Source of the DNA: Microbacterium testaceum StLB037
GTDB lineage: Bacteria > Actinomycetota > Actinomycetes > Actinomycetales > Microbacteriaceae
DNA: 64,000 nucleotides
NCBI RefSeq assembly: GCF_000202635.1
Contig: NC_015125.1
Span: forward strand, 1,612,001 to 1,676,000
Direction: 5' to 3'
Below, piece after piece: positions 43,349 through 52,068 of the stretch. The notes under the pieces are model-generated. The model worked only from the letters and a program-made list of their open reading frames with translations, did no database searches and was not told where the DNA came from. A program made the position numbers and the translations under genes. Position 1 is the stretch's first letter. Each line of letters begins with the position of its first letter.

Positions 43349-44668
43349 GTGCAAGAGCGTGTTGGTCGTGTCGTGGTGTACTCGGCATCCCTCGTCCTGC
43401 CGATCACCGCTCCGCCCATCCGCGGTGGCGCGATCGCGGTGGCGGCCGGGCGGATCCGGCACGTGGGGGAGCGCGAGTGGGTCGTGCACGAGCTGCGCAC
43501 CCGCGGGATCGCCTTCGACGAGGTGCACTGGTCGGGCGTCCTCACCCCCGGGCTCGTCAACGCGCACGCGCACCTGCAGTACACCGGCATGGCCGAGGTG
43601 GGACGCGGCACGTACGACGGCTTCGACGACTGGGCGCGGGCGTTCCAGGTCGTCTACGAGACTCCGCACGACTGGCGAGTGGATGCCAGAGCCGGCGCCC
43701 AAGCGATGATCGCCGCCGGCACCACCGCCGTGGCCGACGTGGTCACCGACGTCGAGGCCGCCTCGGCGCTGCACGACGCTGGGCTGCACGGCATCACCTA
43801 CTGGGAGGTAATGAGCTGGACCAACGCCGCGTGGGCCGAACGCGGGCGCGCGGAGGTCGAGGCGCGCCTCGACGCGCTGCCGTCTCCGCCCGGGACCGGA
43901 CTCTCGCCGCACGCGCCGTATTCGCTCGACGTCGAGCCGCTCCTCGAGATCCCCGACATCGTGCGCGAGCGGGGGAGTCGTCTGCACATCCATCTCGGTG
44001 AGGCCGCGTTCGAGCGGGAGCACGGCGAGGCGGCCCCATGGCGCGAGCGGCGTCCCGCCAGCTTCCAGGCGCTGCGCGACCAGGGCTTCGGCACGGGGGC
44101 GACGGAGTTCGTCGACGAGCTCGGTGTGCTCGGACCCGACTGCCACATCGCGCACGGCGTCTACATGACCGCGCGGGACCGCGCGACGCTCCGTGCCCGC
44201 GGGACCACCGTGGCCCTCTGCCCGCGGTCCAACGCCGTCATCGGCCTCGACGAGCCGCCGGTCGCCGCCTACCTCGTCGAGGGCAATGCGCTGGCCGTGG
44301 GCACCGACTCTCTGGCATCCAGTCCCTCGCTGGATCTGCTGGCCGACGTGGCGGCGCTGCACCGGCTCGCTCGGGCGCAGGGCTACGTGCACCGCGACCT
44401 GTCCGAACTGCTGCTGCGCGCGGCGACCCTGGGCGGGGCGCACGCGATGGGGCTCGACACCGGTCCCGCACGCACGGGGTACCTCGCCGTGGGAGCGGCG
44501 GCCGACCTCGCGTTCTTCGACCTGGACGTGGATGCCGTCGACGACACGATCGAGAATCTTGCGACCGACGGTGCCGGGCGCGCGGCCGCCACCCTGATCG
44601 ACGGCGTGGTGCGTTCGGCATCCGCTGTGTTCACCCGAGAGACCGGAGTACTCGCCCATGACCGATGA
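43349..44668 (+). CDS. amidohydrolase family deaminase/hydrolase
   Basis: A 439-residue metal-dependent hydrolase of the ATZ/TRZ (chlorohydrolase/deaminase) branch. Metal ligands: HAHLQYTG in the first strand, HIHLGEAAFE, IAHGVYM and the aspartate in VGTDSLASS. A small beta domain flanks the barrel (TPGLVN before, GAAADLAFF after). Similar enzymes include aminodeoxyfutalosine, guanine and methylthioadenosine deaminases; the sequence alone does not decide. Likely leaderless, GTG 43349. It overlaps the cupin gene by 11 bases. Confidence 0.88.
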   Translation: MQERVGRVVVYSASLVLPITAPPIRGGAIAVAAGRIRHVGEREWVVHELRTRGIAFDEVHWSGVLTPGLVNAHAHLQYTGMAEVGRGTYDGFDDWARAFQVVYETPHDWRVDARAGAQAMIAAGTTAVADVVTDVEAASALHDAGLHGITYWEVMSWTNAAWAERGRAEVEARLDALPSPPGTGLSPHAPYSLDVEPLLEIPDIVRERGSRLHIHLGEAAFEREHGEAAPWRERRPASFQALRDQGFGTGATEFVDELGVLGPDCHIAHGVYMTARDRATLRARGTTVALCPRSNAVIGLDEPPVAAYLVEGNALAVGTDSLASSPSLDLLADVAALHRLARAQGYVHRDLSELLLRAATLGGAHAMGLDTGPARTGYLAVGAAADLAFFDLDVDAVDDTIENLATDGAGRAAATLIDGVVRSASAVFTRETGVLAHDR

Positions 44669-45089
44669 CCGTCCCGCCACCGCCGTCCTGCTCGACCTGG
44701 AGCCGCACGCGGAGGGCGGGTGGTTCCGCCGCATGTGGACGGGCGGCTACGCCGTCGAGACGCCGGCGGGGGAGCGGCCGGCGGCGACGTGCATCCACTA
44801 CCTGCTGACGCCGGGGGAGGAGAGCGCGTGGCACGTCGTGACGAGCGACGAGGTCTGGCTGTGGCACGGGCCGGGCAAGCTCGCCCTGTCGCTCGGCGGG
44901 GACGGCGAGGCGCCGTCGCTCGATCACACGGTCGTGCTCGGCCCGGACCTCGCGGCGGGGGAGCGGCTGCAGTACACGGTTCCGGCCGGGGTCTGGCAGG
45001 CGGCGCGGCTCGTGGCCGACGAGGAGGTCGTGGTGAGCTGCGTGGTGTCGCCGGGGTTCAGCTTCGAGGATTGGCGTCTCGCGGACTGA
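44658..45089 (+). CDS. cupin, DUF985 family
   Basis: A 143-residue single cupin. The DUF985 pattern EPHAEGGWFRRMW, CIHYLLTPGEESAWHVVTSDEVWLWH and VPAGVWQAARL is clear; His and Glu of these motifs normally bind a metal. The family resembles sugar-nucleotide epimerases and has no settled reaction. Its ATG lies within the end of the amidohydrolase gene, so the two are translated together. Possibly an accessory enzyme in the same small-molecule pathway. Confidence 0.9.
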   Translation: MTDDRPATAVLLDLEPHAEGGWFRRMWTGGYAVETPAGERPAATCIHYLLTPGEESAWHVVTSDEVWLWHGPGKLALSLGGDGEAPSLDHTVVLGPDLAAGERLQYTVPAGVWQAARLVADEEVVVSCVVSPGFSFEDWRLAD

Positions 45090-45310
45090 GGTGCGCCGGC
45101 GCGGCACACCGCTACGTGCAGCGCCTGTCTGACGGTCCTCCGCAGGGGACTTTCCTCGGCCGACGGGGAGTTTTCCGCCGTGGCGTGTGAGGCACGTGTG
45201 ACGCGTGAACGGACGGTGAAGAGCGCCTGTCCGGACGACACGCCCACGCGAACGTGAACTTGACACGGGCGCGGCCCGCCAGTAGCGCAGTGGCGAAGTT
45301 ATCCCCCTGG

Positions 45311-45319
45311 TTGTACACA
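45311..45319 (+). promoter_or_regulatory. DnaA box 1
   Basis: TTGTACACA fits the actinobacterial DnaA-box form TTGTNCACA. Confidence 0.65.
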
Positions 45320-45444
45320 CCTTCTTGTCAAGTCGAGCAACCTTCAACTCCCACTTCAACCCGGATTTTCCCCCACCTCCTGTGGAGAGAAAAAGCCCAG
45401 GTCAGGGGCATCCTGTGCTTCGACTTTCCACATTTGACCCCAAG

Positions 45445-45453
45445 TTGTCCACA
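45445..45453 (+). promoter_or_regulatory. DnaA box 2
   Basis: TTGTCCACA, a perfect match to the high-affinity actinobacterial DnaA box. Confidence 0.78.
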
Positions 45454-45457
45454 GAGG

Positions 45458-45466
45458 TTGTGCACA
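45458..45466 (+). promoter_or_regulatory. DnaA box 3
   Basis: TTGTGCACA, one change from consensus, four bases after box 2 and in the same orientation. Confidence 0.68.
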
Positions 45467-45501
45467 GCCTGTGCGGCGTTTCTCGCAATCTCTCCACAGA
45501 G

Positions 45502-45510
45502 TTATCCACA
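45502..45510 (+). promoter_or_regulatory. DnaA box 4
   Basis: TTATCCACA, a perfect match to the classical DnaA box, again in the same orientation. Confidence 0.78.
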
Positions 45511-45685
45511 GGGTCATTTGCGTGTGGAGAGCGCCGTCCTTAACGTGGGTGCAGCCCCTCGGGCACACCCGTTCTCCCCCGCGCGCGTCGATGTCGGAAC
45601 CCCCTGGTTCGATGCACTCGAGGCCGTCACCGCGCCCTTCTCGTGTCGCGATGGGTGAGTGCGTCCGAGAACAGAAGGAGAGCCT

Positions 45686-47053
45686 GTGTCGATCGCTGAT
45701 ATCGCCGAAGAGCGTCTCGGAAAAGCACCGCGCCCCGAGCGCACCCCGCCGCACGACATGCTGGCCGAGCAGTCCGCTCTGGGCGGCATGCTCCTGTCGA
45801 AGGATGCCGTGGCGGATGTCATCGAGACCCTCCGCGGTCCCGACTTCTACGTGCCGAAGCACGAGCTGATCTTCGACGCGATCCTCACGCTGTACTCGCA
45901 CGGCGAGCCGACCGACGTCGTCACCGTCACCGACGAGCTCATCAAGACCGGAGAGCTGCAGCGCGCCGGAGGCCCGGACTACCTCCACACCCTTACCTCG
46001 ATCGTTCCGACCGCAGCCAACGCCGGTTATTACGCGTCGATCGTCGCCGAGCGCGCTCTGCTGCGTCGCCTCGTCGAAGCGGGCACCCGCATCGTGCAGA
46101 TGGGCTACTCGGGCGAGGGCGACCCGACCGAGCTCGTCAACAGCGCCCAGGCCGAGATCTACAACGTCTCGGGCGATGACAGCGCGGAGGACTACATCCC
46201 CCTGACGGTGGCGGTGGATGCCGCCGTCGACGAGATCGAGGCCGCTCGCGGTCGCGACGGCTCGATGACCGGCATCCCCACCGGCTTCGCCGGCCTCGAC
46301 CAGCTCACCAACGGTCTGCACCCGGGCCAGATGATCGTGCTCGCCGCGCGCCCCGCCATGGGTAAGTCGACGCTTGCGCTCGACTTCGCCCGCGCCGCCG
46401 CGATCAAGTCGAACGCGCCGTGCATCTTCTTCTCGCTCGAGATGGGCCGCTCCGAGATCGCGATGCGCCTCCTGAGCGCCGAGGGAGCCATCCCCCTGCA
46501 GAGCATGCGCAAGGGCACGCTCGACTCCCGCGACTGGACCACCGTCGCCGCCACCCGCGGCCGCATCAACGACGCCCCGCTCTACATCGACGACAGCCCG
46601 AACATGACGCTGGTCGAGATCCGCGCCAAGTGCCGTCGCCTGAAGCAGCGCGAGGGCCTGAAGATGGTCGTCATCGACTACCTGCAGCTGCTCACGAGCG
46701 GTAAGCGCGTCGAGTCGCGCCAGCAGGAGGTCAGCGAGTTCTCGCGCGCGCTGAAGCTGATGGCCAAGGAGCTGCAGGTTCCCGTCATCGCCCTCTCGCA
46801 GCTGAACCGTGGTGCCGAACAGCGCGCCGACAAGAAGCCGGCCCTGTCCGACCTACGTGAGTCGGGCTCGATCGAGCAGGATGCCGACATGGTGGTGCTC
46901 CTGCACCGTGAGGCCGCGTACGAGAAGGACTCCCCGCGCGCGGGCGAGGCGGACCTGATCGTGGCGAAGCACCGTAACGGTCCGACGGACACGATCACGG
47001 TGGCGTTCCAGGGGCATTATTCGCGGTTCGCGGATATGGCGCCGGGGATGTGA
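45686..47053 (+). CDS. dnaB: replicative DNA helicase DnaB
   Basis: Hexameric replicative helicase, 455 residues. N-terminal domain (AEQSALGGMLLSKDAVADVI) for primase interaction, RecA-like core with Walker A ARPAMGKSTLALD, FFSLEMG, Walker B region MVVIDYLQLL, arginine finger area and LSDLRESGSIEQDADMV. No intein interrupts the gene. I place the start at GTG 45686, preceded by AGAAGGAGAGCC; an upstream in-frame ATG has no ribosome site. The 600-bp region before it carries DnaA boxes, suggesting DnaA-linked control. Confidence 0.97.
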   Translation: MSIADIAEERLGKAPRPERTPPHDMLAEQSALGGMLLSKDAVADVIETLRGPDFYVPKHELIFDAILTLYSHGEPTDVVTVTDELIKTGELQRAGGPDYLHTLTSIVPTAANAGYYASIVAERALLRRLVEAGTRIVQMGYSGEGDPTELVNSAQAEIYNVSGDDSAEDYIPLTVAVDAAVDEIEAARGRDGSMTGIPTGFAGLDQLTNGLHPGQMIVLAARPAMGKSTLALDFARAAAIKSNAPCIFFSLEMGRSEIAMRLLSAEGAIPLQSMRKGTLDSRDWTTVAATRGRINDAPLYIDDSPNMTLVEIRAKCRRLKQREGLKMVVIDYLQLLTSGKRVESRQQEVSEFSRALKLMAKELQVPVIALSQLNRGAEQRADKKPALSDLRESGSIEQDADMVVLLHREAAYEKDSPRAGEADLIVAKHRNGPTDTITVAFQGHYSRFADMAPGM

Positions 47054-47130
47054 CAGAGGTATTCATCATGGTTTGAGAGTTCGCATCTCTCAGGTCATCT
47101 GATTCCCGAACGTGGAGGAATGCCGATCGG

Positions 47131-48405
47131 ATGGGTAAGAAGTCGCATCTCTCTGACGATGCGCGCGAGCTGCTGGCGCGCGTGAAGAAGAGATACCTGG
47201 GGTCAAGAGATTTCAACGGACTCCACGTGAGCAGGCGCGAAAGCTCCGACACCGTCCTGGATGCCGCGATCGAACTCGTCGACGCTGGTCTCGTTCAGGT
47301 CGTCGGCCCGAGTGACTACATGAATATCCATATACGACCGTGGCCGTCGCGCCGCACGGTCTCCGATCAAATCTTGGAGCTTCGCGAGCTCACCGAGAAC
47401 GAGTACGGTGTTGCCCTTTACCCGATGGCCAAGGCGATGAAGGGAGTCAGACTCCCCAAGAAGTATGAACAAGCTCCATTTTCGCGAGCAATGGCGCGTG
47501 GTCGCTCAACTCTCGAGGTCGCATACTTCTCCACGGATGTGCTCGAGGGCTACCGGAACGACGCGCGGTTCAGGTTCGGCATGGGCGACTTCGGCATCAG
47601 CTTTGGATTGACTGACGAGGCGTACGAGGAGGAGGAGGAGAAGGAGTTCGAGGGGACCACCTCGCTCATTCACCTTGGCTTCGGCTACGACGTGCGGGGA
47701 CATGACGCGAGCGATCCGGACAGCACGATTGTCCGGCGAGTAGCGGCTTTCTACGGTGATCTTGACGACCTGACTCCGGCCCATCAACAGAGGTGGGCGA
47801 GCTATCAAGTCGACTCGGATGGGGTCGACCCTCATCCGGTGTGGTTCAGGTCGCAGATGGGTCACTGGCCGGATGCTGTTGGTCCATTCCATCGGCTTAC
47901 GCAGGAGCTGAAGAACTTGAATGAGCTCTGGGAGAACGTGTGGAACGGCAGACTTTTTCGAACGCATCGTACGCCAGACGACTTCGGCTGGATCTTGCGT
48001 CCTGACCAGAGGGAGTGGGATCACTTCATTTTGTCCCTCGACAAGCTGTTGTCGGACAACATCGACCCCAAGGCGCTCGACCGAGCGGGTGCCTCGAAGA
48101 CGAACGATGTGGGCCAAACGCTGGGAACTTTGGCTCGCCTCGAAGTATTCATGATGGCGAACGGCGTGGCGAGGGAGAAATCCCAATGGGCGCTGAAGCC
48201 GTTGCGGGAAGTGCGGGCCGCCAGGCAGAAGCCAGCCCATGCACTTCGGAGCAACGTGACCGACCGGACGTTGGTCCGCAAGCAAATGGATCTTATGCAC
48301 GATGTCAACGAGGTATTGATCAACATCCGTCAATGGCTCGCTAGCTACCCGGCGAATCGAGGTTGGGAAGATCCGCTCGACGGCTTAAAGGACTATCCCA
48401 TCTAA
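47131..48405 (+). CDS. orphan protein with C-terminal HEPN-like motif
   Basis: A 424-residue protein I do not recognise. The N-terminal 90 residues look like a small winged helix (DARELLARVKKRYLGSRDFN ... VLDAAIELVDAGLVQVVG). The middle (150-300) is acidic, with an EEEEE run, and beta-rich. The C-terminal 120 residues are helical with the segment REVRAARQKPAHALRSNV, where Arg365 and His370 make an Rx4H motif like that of HEPN ribonucleases. Base composition is lower in GC and codon use less biased than in dnaB next door, suggesting transfer. It stands alone, 77 bp after dnaB, followed by a weak hairpin (48414-48450). Confidence 0.75.
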   Translation: MGKKSHLSDDARELLARVKKRYLGSRDFNGLHVSRRESSDTVLDAAIELVDAGLVQVVGPSDYMNIHIRPWPSRRTVSDQILELRELTENEYGVALYPMAKAMKGVRLPKKYEQAPFSRAMARGRSTLEVAYFSTDVLEGYRNDARFRFGMGDFGISFGLTDEAYEEEEEKEFEGTTSLIHLGFGYDVRGHDASDPDSTIVRRVAAFYGDLDDLTPAHQQRWASYQVDSDGVDPHPVWFRSQMGHWPDAVGPFHRLTQELKNLNELWENVWNGRLFRTHRTPDDFGWILRPDQREWDHFILSLDKLLSDNIDPKALDRAGASKTNDVGQTLGTLARLEVFMMANGVAREKSQWALKPLREVRAARQKPAHALRSNVTDRTLVRKQMDLMHDVNEVLINIRQWLASYPANRGWEDPLDGLKDYPI

Positions 48406-48550
48406 GCTGCGCTAGAACTGCCGCTGTGGCGTGGCGTTCGCCATAGTTCTGTCGACCGCCGGCGCGTGACTCTCCCTCCGTCGCGCCTCGCCACGAAGAG
48501 ACCCGAGCCATGTCGAGCCATCGCGGCGAACCGGGAATGAGCTGCCTCAC

Positions 48551-48570
48551 TTAGTTGTTGCGTCAACTAA
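48551..48570. promoter_or_regulatory. MarR-type operator
   Basis: Perfect inverted repeat TTAGTTG-TTGCGT-CAACTAA, 44 bp before the VOC dioxygenase start. Arm sequence and spacing are typical of MarR-family sites, and a MarR gene ends the downstream operon. Confidence 0.75.
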
Positions 48571-48613
48571 ATGCGGCCGGACCGTCCGCTCCGCAGGCCG
48601 AAGGACGTATCCG

Positions 48614-49513
48614 ATGACCGCTCCCGCGCTGACCTGGCGCCCGTCTCCCCTTCACACCGCCGGTGCCGCGGCCGACGCCACGCGCATGGACACGGTCGAA
48701 CTCCTCGTCGGAGACCTCGACGCGCAGACGGAGTTCTACCGCCGCGCCGTCACTCTCGAGGTGCTCGACCAGTCCGGCCCGCGCGCAACCCTCGGCCGTG
48801 ACGGTATCCCGATCGTGACCCTCACCCACACGCCCGACCTACCGCCCTTCCGCCGGCACGATGCCGGGCTGTACCACACGGCCATCGCGTTCCCCGATCG
48901 CGCGGCGCTCGCCGCGGCGGTCATGTCGATGGCCCGACACGCGGGGCATCTGTACGAGGGCGCGACCGATCACACGTTCAGCAACGCCTTCTACTTCCAC
49001 GACCCCGAGGGCAATGGCATCGAGCTCTACTGGGATCGCCCGGTCGAGGTCTGGCAGAACAAGCCCGCCGGATGGATGCCGCAGAACCTGGCGATCGACC
49101 CGAACGCCTTCCTCCGCGAGCACTTCGACCCCTCACGCGAGAGCACCGACGAGGCCACGATCGGCCACGTGCACCTGCAGGTCGGTGACATCGCGACGGC
49201 GCGCCGCTTCTACGTCGACACCCTGGGCTTCGACGTCGTCATGGACCTCGGGTCCGCGTTGTTCATCTCCGCCGGCGGCTACCACCACCACATCGGCATG
49301 AACACATGGCACAGCGCCGGCGCCGGCCCGCGTGCGGTCTCGCTCGGGCTGGGCGATGTCCGTCTCCGAATGCCAGAGCGCAGTGACGTGCTCGCCCTCG
49401 CCGATCGTGCACGCCACGCTGGCATCGCCACGGAGGACGACGGGCGGAGTCTCCGGCTCCGCGACCCCTGGGGAACCCTGTTGACCGTCACGCCGGAAGA
49501 AGGTGCGGCATGA
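48614..49513 (+). CDS. VOC family dioxygenase (catechol 2,3-dioxygenase CatE-like)
   Basis: A 299-residue protein with two vicinal-oxygen-chelate domains. First domain: VELLVGDLDAQTEFYRRAV ... AGLYHTAIAF ... AFYFHDPEGNGIELYWDRP. Second domain: IGHVHLQVGDIATARRFYVD ... GGYHHHIGMNTW. This two-domain form is the CatE/YfiE group of extradiol dioxygenases or quinone-detoxifying proteins. Preceded by a MarR-type operator and a weak AAGGA ribosome site; overlaps ribA by four bases. Probably induced by quinones or catechols through the MarR regulator at the end of the unit. Confidence 0.88.
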   Translation: MTAPALTWRPSPLHTAGAAADATRMDTVELLVGDLDAQTEFYRRAVTLEVLDQSGPRATLGRDGIPIVTLTHTPDLPPFRRHDAGLYHTAIAFPDRAALAAAVMSMARHAGHLYEGATDHTFSNAFYFHDPEGNGIELYWDRPVEVWQNKPAGWMPQNLAIDPNAFLREHFDPSRESTDEATIGHVHLQVGDIATARRFYVDTLGFDVVMDLGSALFISAGGYHHHIGMNTWHSAGAGPRAVSLGLGDVRLRMPERSDVLALADRARHAGIATEDDGRSLRLRDPWGTLLTVTPEEGAA

Positions 49514-50148
49514 ACGCGGCGGTCTCGCTCCTCCCACGCGCGGAGGTCCGCACCGAGGTGCGCATCCCGCTGCGCTTCGCCGATGGCTTCGAGACCACGG
49601 CGCGAGTGTCGACTTTCCGTCACCTCGTCGACGGCGCCGAGCACCTGCTCCTGTCGTTCGACGGGACCGCACCGAGCGACGACGCTCCCCTGGTGCGGCT
49701 GCACAGCGAATGCCTCACCGGCGACGTGTTCGGTTCGGAGCGATGCGACTGCGGCCCGCAGCTGCGCGAGGCCGTTGAGCGGCTGTCGATCGAGGGTGGC
49801 GCGCTGCTCTACCTGCGGCAGGAAGGCCGTGGCATCGGGCTGTACGCGAAGCTCGACGCGTACGCGTTGCAGGATGCCGGACTCGACACCTACGAGGCGA
49901 ACACCGCCCTGGGGCACGGGGAAGACGAACGCGATTACACCGCGGCCGCGCAGATGCTCGATGCGGTCGGGGTGCGTGGCATCCGGCTTCTGACGAACAA
50001 TCCCGACAAGGTCGCGCAGCTGACCGCGCTCGGGATCACCGTCCATGGCGTCGTGCCGACCGGAGTGCACCTGACGGCGGCGAACGCTCGCTATCTGCAG
50101 GCGAAGCGCGATCACACCGGCCACCACCTCGACCTCGGGGTAGCGTGA
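49510..50148 (+). CDS. ribA: GTP cyclohydrolase II
   Basis: A 212-residue stand-alone RibA, converting GTP to the first pyrimidine precursor of riboflavin. The zinc cysteines are in SECLTGDVFGSERCDCGPQL, the active-site loop is YLRQEGRGIGLYAKLDAYALQD, and the end contains LLTNNPDKV as usual. It lacks the fused RibB domain found in most actinobacterial RibBA proteins. It lies between a VOC dioxygenase and a MarR regulator, an unusual setting for a riboflavin gene, which suggests extra flavin supply under oxidative or quinone stress. Confidence 0.93.
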   Translation: MNAAVSLLPRAEVRTEVRIPLRFADGFETTARVSTFRHLVDGAEHLLLSFDGTAPSDDAPLVRLHSECLTGDVFGSERCDCGPQLREAVERLSIEGGALLYLRQEGRGIGLYAKLDAYALQDAGLDTYEANTALGHGEDERDYTAAAQMLDAVGVRGIRLLTNNPDKVAQLTALGITVHGVVPTGVHLTAANARYLQAKRDHTGHHLDLGVA

Positions 50149-50189
50149 GGGCGCGGTAGCCCTCCCGCTCCCGACGTTCGGAGCACCTG

Positions 50190-50672
50190 ATGACCTACGC
50201 CGTTCCGCGCATGACCCCCGAAGAGGGCGAAGCCTGGCTCGGACTCTTGCGCGTCTGCAATCTGCTGCCGAGCGAGCTCGATGCGCAGTTGTCGCGCGAC
50301 TCCGGGATGACGCATTACGAGTTCGGCCTCATGTCGTACCTGCGCGCGATGCCCGAGTCGACGGCATCCATGACCGAAATCGCCGAGGCCACGAACGCCA
50401 CCCTCCCGCGGGTGTCGCACGTGTGCCGACGGCTGGAGGGGCGCGGGCTGGTCGAGAAGTCGATCTCGCCCGCCGATCGACGCGTCAGCATGGCCACTCT
50501 GACCGCGGCGGGGCGACGGGAGTTGATCCGCGCGACGCCGCGACACATCGCCACCGCGCGCCGGCTCGTGATCGATGCGCTCTCGCCGGAAGATCTGGCT
50601 CACCTCTCGCGGATCACCGCGATTCTCGGGAAGAATCTCGATCCGTTGCACCGGTTCGGCCCACGGGGATGA
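50190..50672 (+). CDS. MarR family transcriptional regulator
   Basis: A 160-residue MarR-type winged-helix repressor: SELDAQLSRDSGMTHYEFGLM, MTEIAEATNATLPRVSHVCRRLEGRGLVE (recognition helix region) and the wing SPADRRVSMATLTAAG. It is the last gene of VOC-ribA-marR. The TTAGTTG-N6-CAACTAA palindrome upstream of the VOC gene is a likely binding site, giving feedback control. No cysteine stands at the classical redox position, so a ligand rather than thiol oxidation may release it. Confidence 0.92.
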   Translation: MTYAVPRMTPEEGEAWLGLLRVCNLLPSELDAQLSRDSGMTHYEFGLMSYLRAMPESTASMTEIAEATNATLPRVSHVCRRLEGRGLVEKSISPADRRVSMATLTAAGRRELIRATPRHIATARRLVIDALSPEDLAHLSRITAILGKNLDPLHRFGPRG

Positions 50673-50706
50673 GGGAGCGCTCGATGACCACGCGTGTCGG
50701 TGAACC

Positions 50707-51372
50707 ATGAAGCTTCTGCTGACCTCCGGCGGGGTCACGAACGACAGCATCCGTGCCGCTCTCGTCGAGTTGCTCGGCAAGCCGATCGAGGAGTCGCGCG
50801 CGTTGGTGATCCCGACGGCGCAGTGGGGCCACCCGATGTGCACGCCCGAGAGTCTGTGGCGCGCCGTGTCGGGGAAGACGCGTCTCGTCGAGCTGGGCTG
50901 GGAGTCCGTCGGGATCCTCGAGCTCCTCGCTCTGCCCACCATGCGTCGCGAGCGCTGGGAGCCGTGGGTGCGTCAGGCCGACGTCCTCCTCGTCGACGGG
51001 GGCGAGGCGGTCTACCTCGCGCACTGGCTGCGCGAGTCCGGGCTCGCTGACCTGCTCCCGTCGCTGCCGGACACGGTGTGGGTCGGGGTGAGCGCCGGCA
51101 GCATGGTGCTGACGCCGCGCATCGGGCCGGAGTTCGTCGAGTGGCAGCCGGACGGCCCCGACGAGACTCTCGGTCTCGTCGAGTTCTCGATCTTCCCGCA
51201 CCTCGACTACCCGGGCTGGTCGTCGAACATCACGGAGAGCGCGCGGCGGTGGGCGTCGAAGATCGGGGTGCCGGCCTACGCGATCGACGACGAGACGGCC
51301 CTCATGGTCGAGGGCGATGAGGTGCGCGTGGTGTCGGAGGGGCGCTGGGAGCGGTTCGGCGGAGGGATTTAG
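50707..51372 (+). CDS. peptidase S51-like / type 1 glutamine amidotransferase-like protein
   Basis: A 221-residue protein of the PF03575 type (peptidase E/cyanophycinase). It shows LLLTSGGVTNDSI, the IPTAQWGHP segment, LLVDGGEAVYLAHWL and the nucleophile elbow GVSAGSM with a serine, then IFPHLDYPG with the likely catalytic histidine. It starts at ATG 50707, 34 bp after marR, with a weak GTCGGTGAACC leader. Dipeptidase activity on Asp-X peptides is the family precedent, but many such proteins are uncharacterised. Confidence 0.86.
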   Translation: MKLLLTSGGVTNDSIRAALVELLGKPIEESRALVIPTAQWGHPMCTPESLWRAVSGKTRLVELGWESVGILELLALPTMRRERWEPWVRQADVLLVDGGEAVYLAHWLRESGLADLLPSLPDTVWVGVSAGSMVLTPRIGPEFVEWQPDGPDETLGLVEFSIFPHLDYPGWSSNITESARRWASKIGVPAYAIDDETALMVEGDEVRVVSEGRWERFGGGI

Positions 51373-51384
51373 CCGACGGTGCGC

Positions 51385-52068
51385 TCAGCCCCGGAGGGCG
51401 TGGTCGACGGGCATCGCGCGGGTCCAGCCCTGCTCGTGCAGCCGCTGCGTGCCGGCGAGGATCAGGTCGAGGGCGAAACCGAATTCAGCGTCGTCGTCGC
51501 AGGCCTCACCCGCGTGGGGAGAGGTGGTGGCCATGCGCACGATCGCGGGATACGACGTGGCGAAGGCCGCCATCGCGCGCGCCCGTTCGTCGGGGTCGCT
51601 GGGCGGTTGGGGCGTCGGTAGCCCGTCGCGCGTGAAGCCCCACATGCGTGTCGAGAGGGCGTGCATCGTGTGATGCACGAGGTCGGCCGAGAGCCCGCCG
51701 GCGAACATGCCCGCTATGAGGGCGTCCAAGTGCCGCAGGGTCAGCGGGGTCGCGAGCGGGCGCGTCTCGATCGCTTCTCGAGCCCAGGGGTGCGCGGCGA
51801 ACGCCGCTCGGGCCGCGAAGATCCGTGCCCGCGTCGCGTGCATCCATTCGCCCTCGGCGTCGACGTCGGGGATGCCGGCGATCACCTGGTCGAGCATGTT
51901 GTCGATCAGCTCGGACCGGTTGGCGACGTGGTTATAGAGCGCCATCGGGGTGACCTTCAGCTGGTCGGCGAGAGCCCGCATGCTCGTCCGCTCGAGCCCC
52001 TGCTCGTCGGCCATCGCGACCGCAGCCTCGACGACGCGCTCCCTGTCGAGGCGCGGCGGAGTTGACAT
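51385..52068 (-). CDS. TetR/AcrR family repressor
   Basis: A 227-residue TetR-type regulator. DNA-binding domain: RVVEAAVAMADEQGLERTSMRALADQLKV ... MALYNHVANRSELID. The C-terminal half follows the TetR_C class with histidines in the ligand domain (DLVHHTMHAL). Start ATG 52068 with TACGCT exactly six bases upstream, so leaderless. It is divergent from a DUF4386 membrane protein gene whose start is only 29 bp away, so one operator can control both. Confidence 0.9.
   Translation of the reverse strand: MSTPPRLDRERVVEAAVAMADEQGLERTSMRALADQLKVTPMALYNHVANRSELIDNMLDQVIAGIPDVDAEGEWMHATRARIFAARAAFAAHPWAREAIETRPLATPLTLRHLDALIAGMFAGGLSADLVHHTMHALSTRMWGFTRDGLPTPQPPSDPDERARAMAAFATSYPAIVRMATTSPHAGEACDDDAEFGFALDLILAGTQRLHEQGWTRAMPVDHALRG

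Larger units (their letters stand above)
45090..45685. other. dnaB upstream region with DnaA boxes
   Basis: 596 bp without a gene, clearly richer in A/T than its surroundings between 45290 and 45530. It contains four DnaA-box matches (listed separately) plus looser forms: TTATCCCCC at 45299, TTTCCACA near 45426, and TGTGGAGAG near 45402 and 45533. No open frame looks coding. It resembles an origin-like or DnaA-regulated promoter element. Confidence 0.7.

Noticed and set aside
48411..48450. Terminator after the orphan gene at 47131
   Set aside because: AGAACT/AGTTCT arms flank an inner TGGCG-TT-CGCCA hairpin, but the stems are not continuous; too weak to list as a feature.
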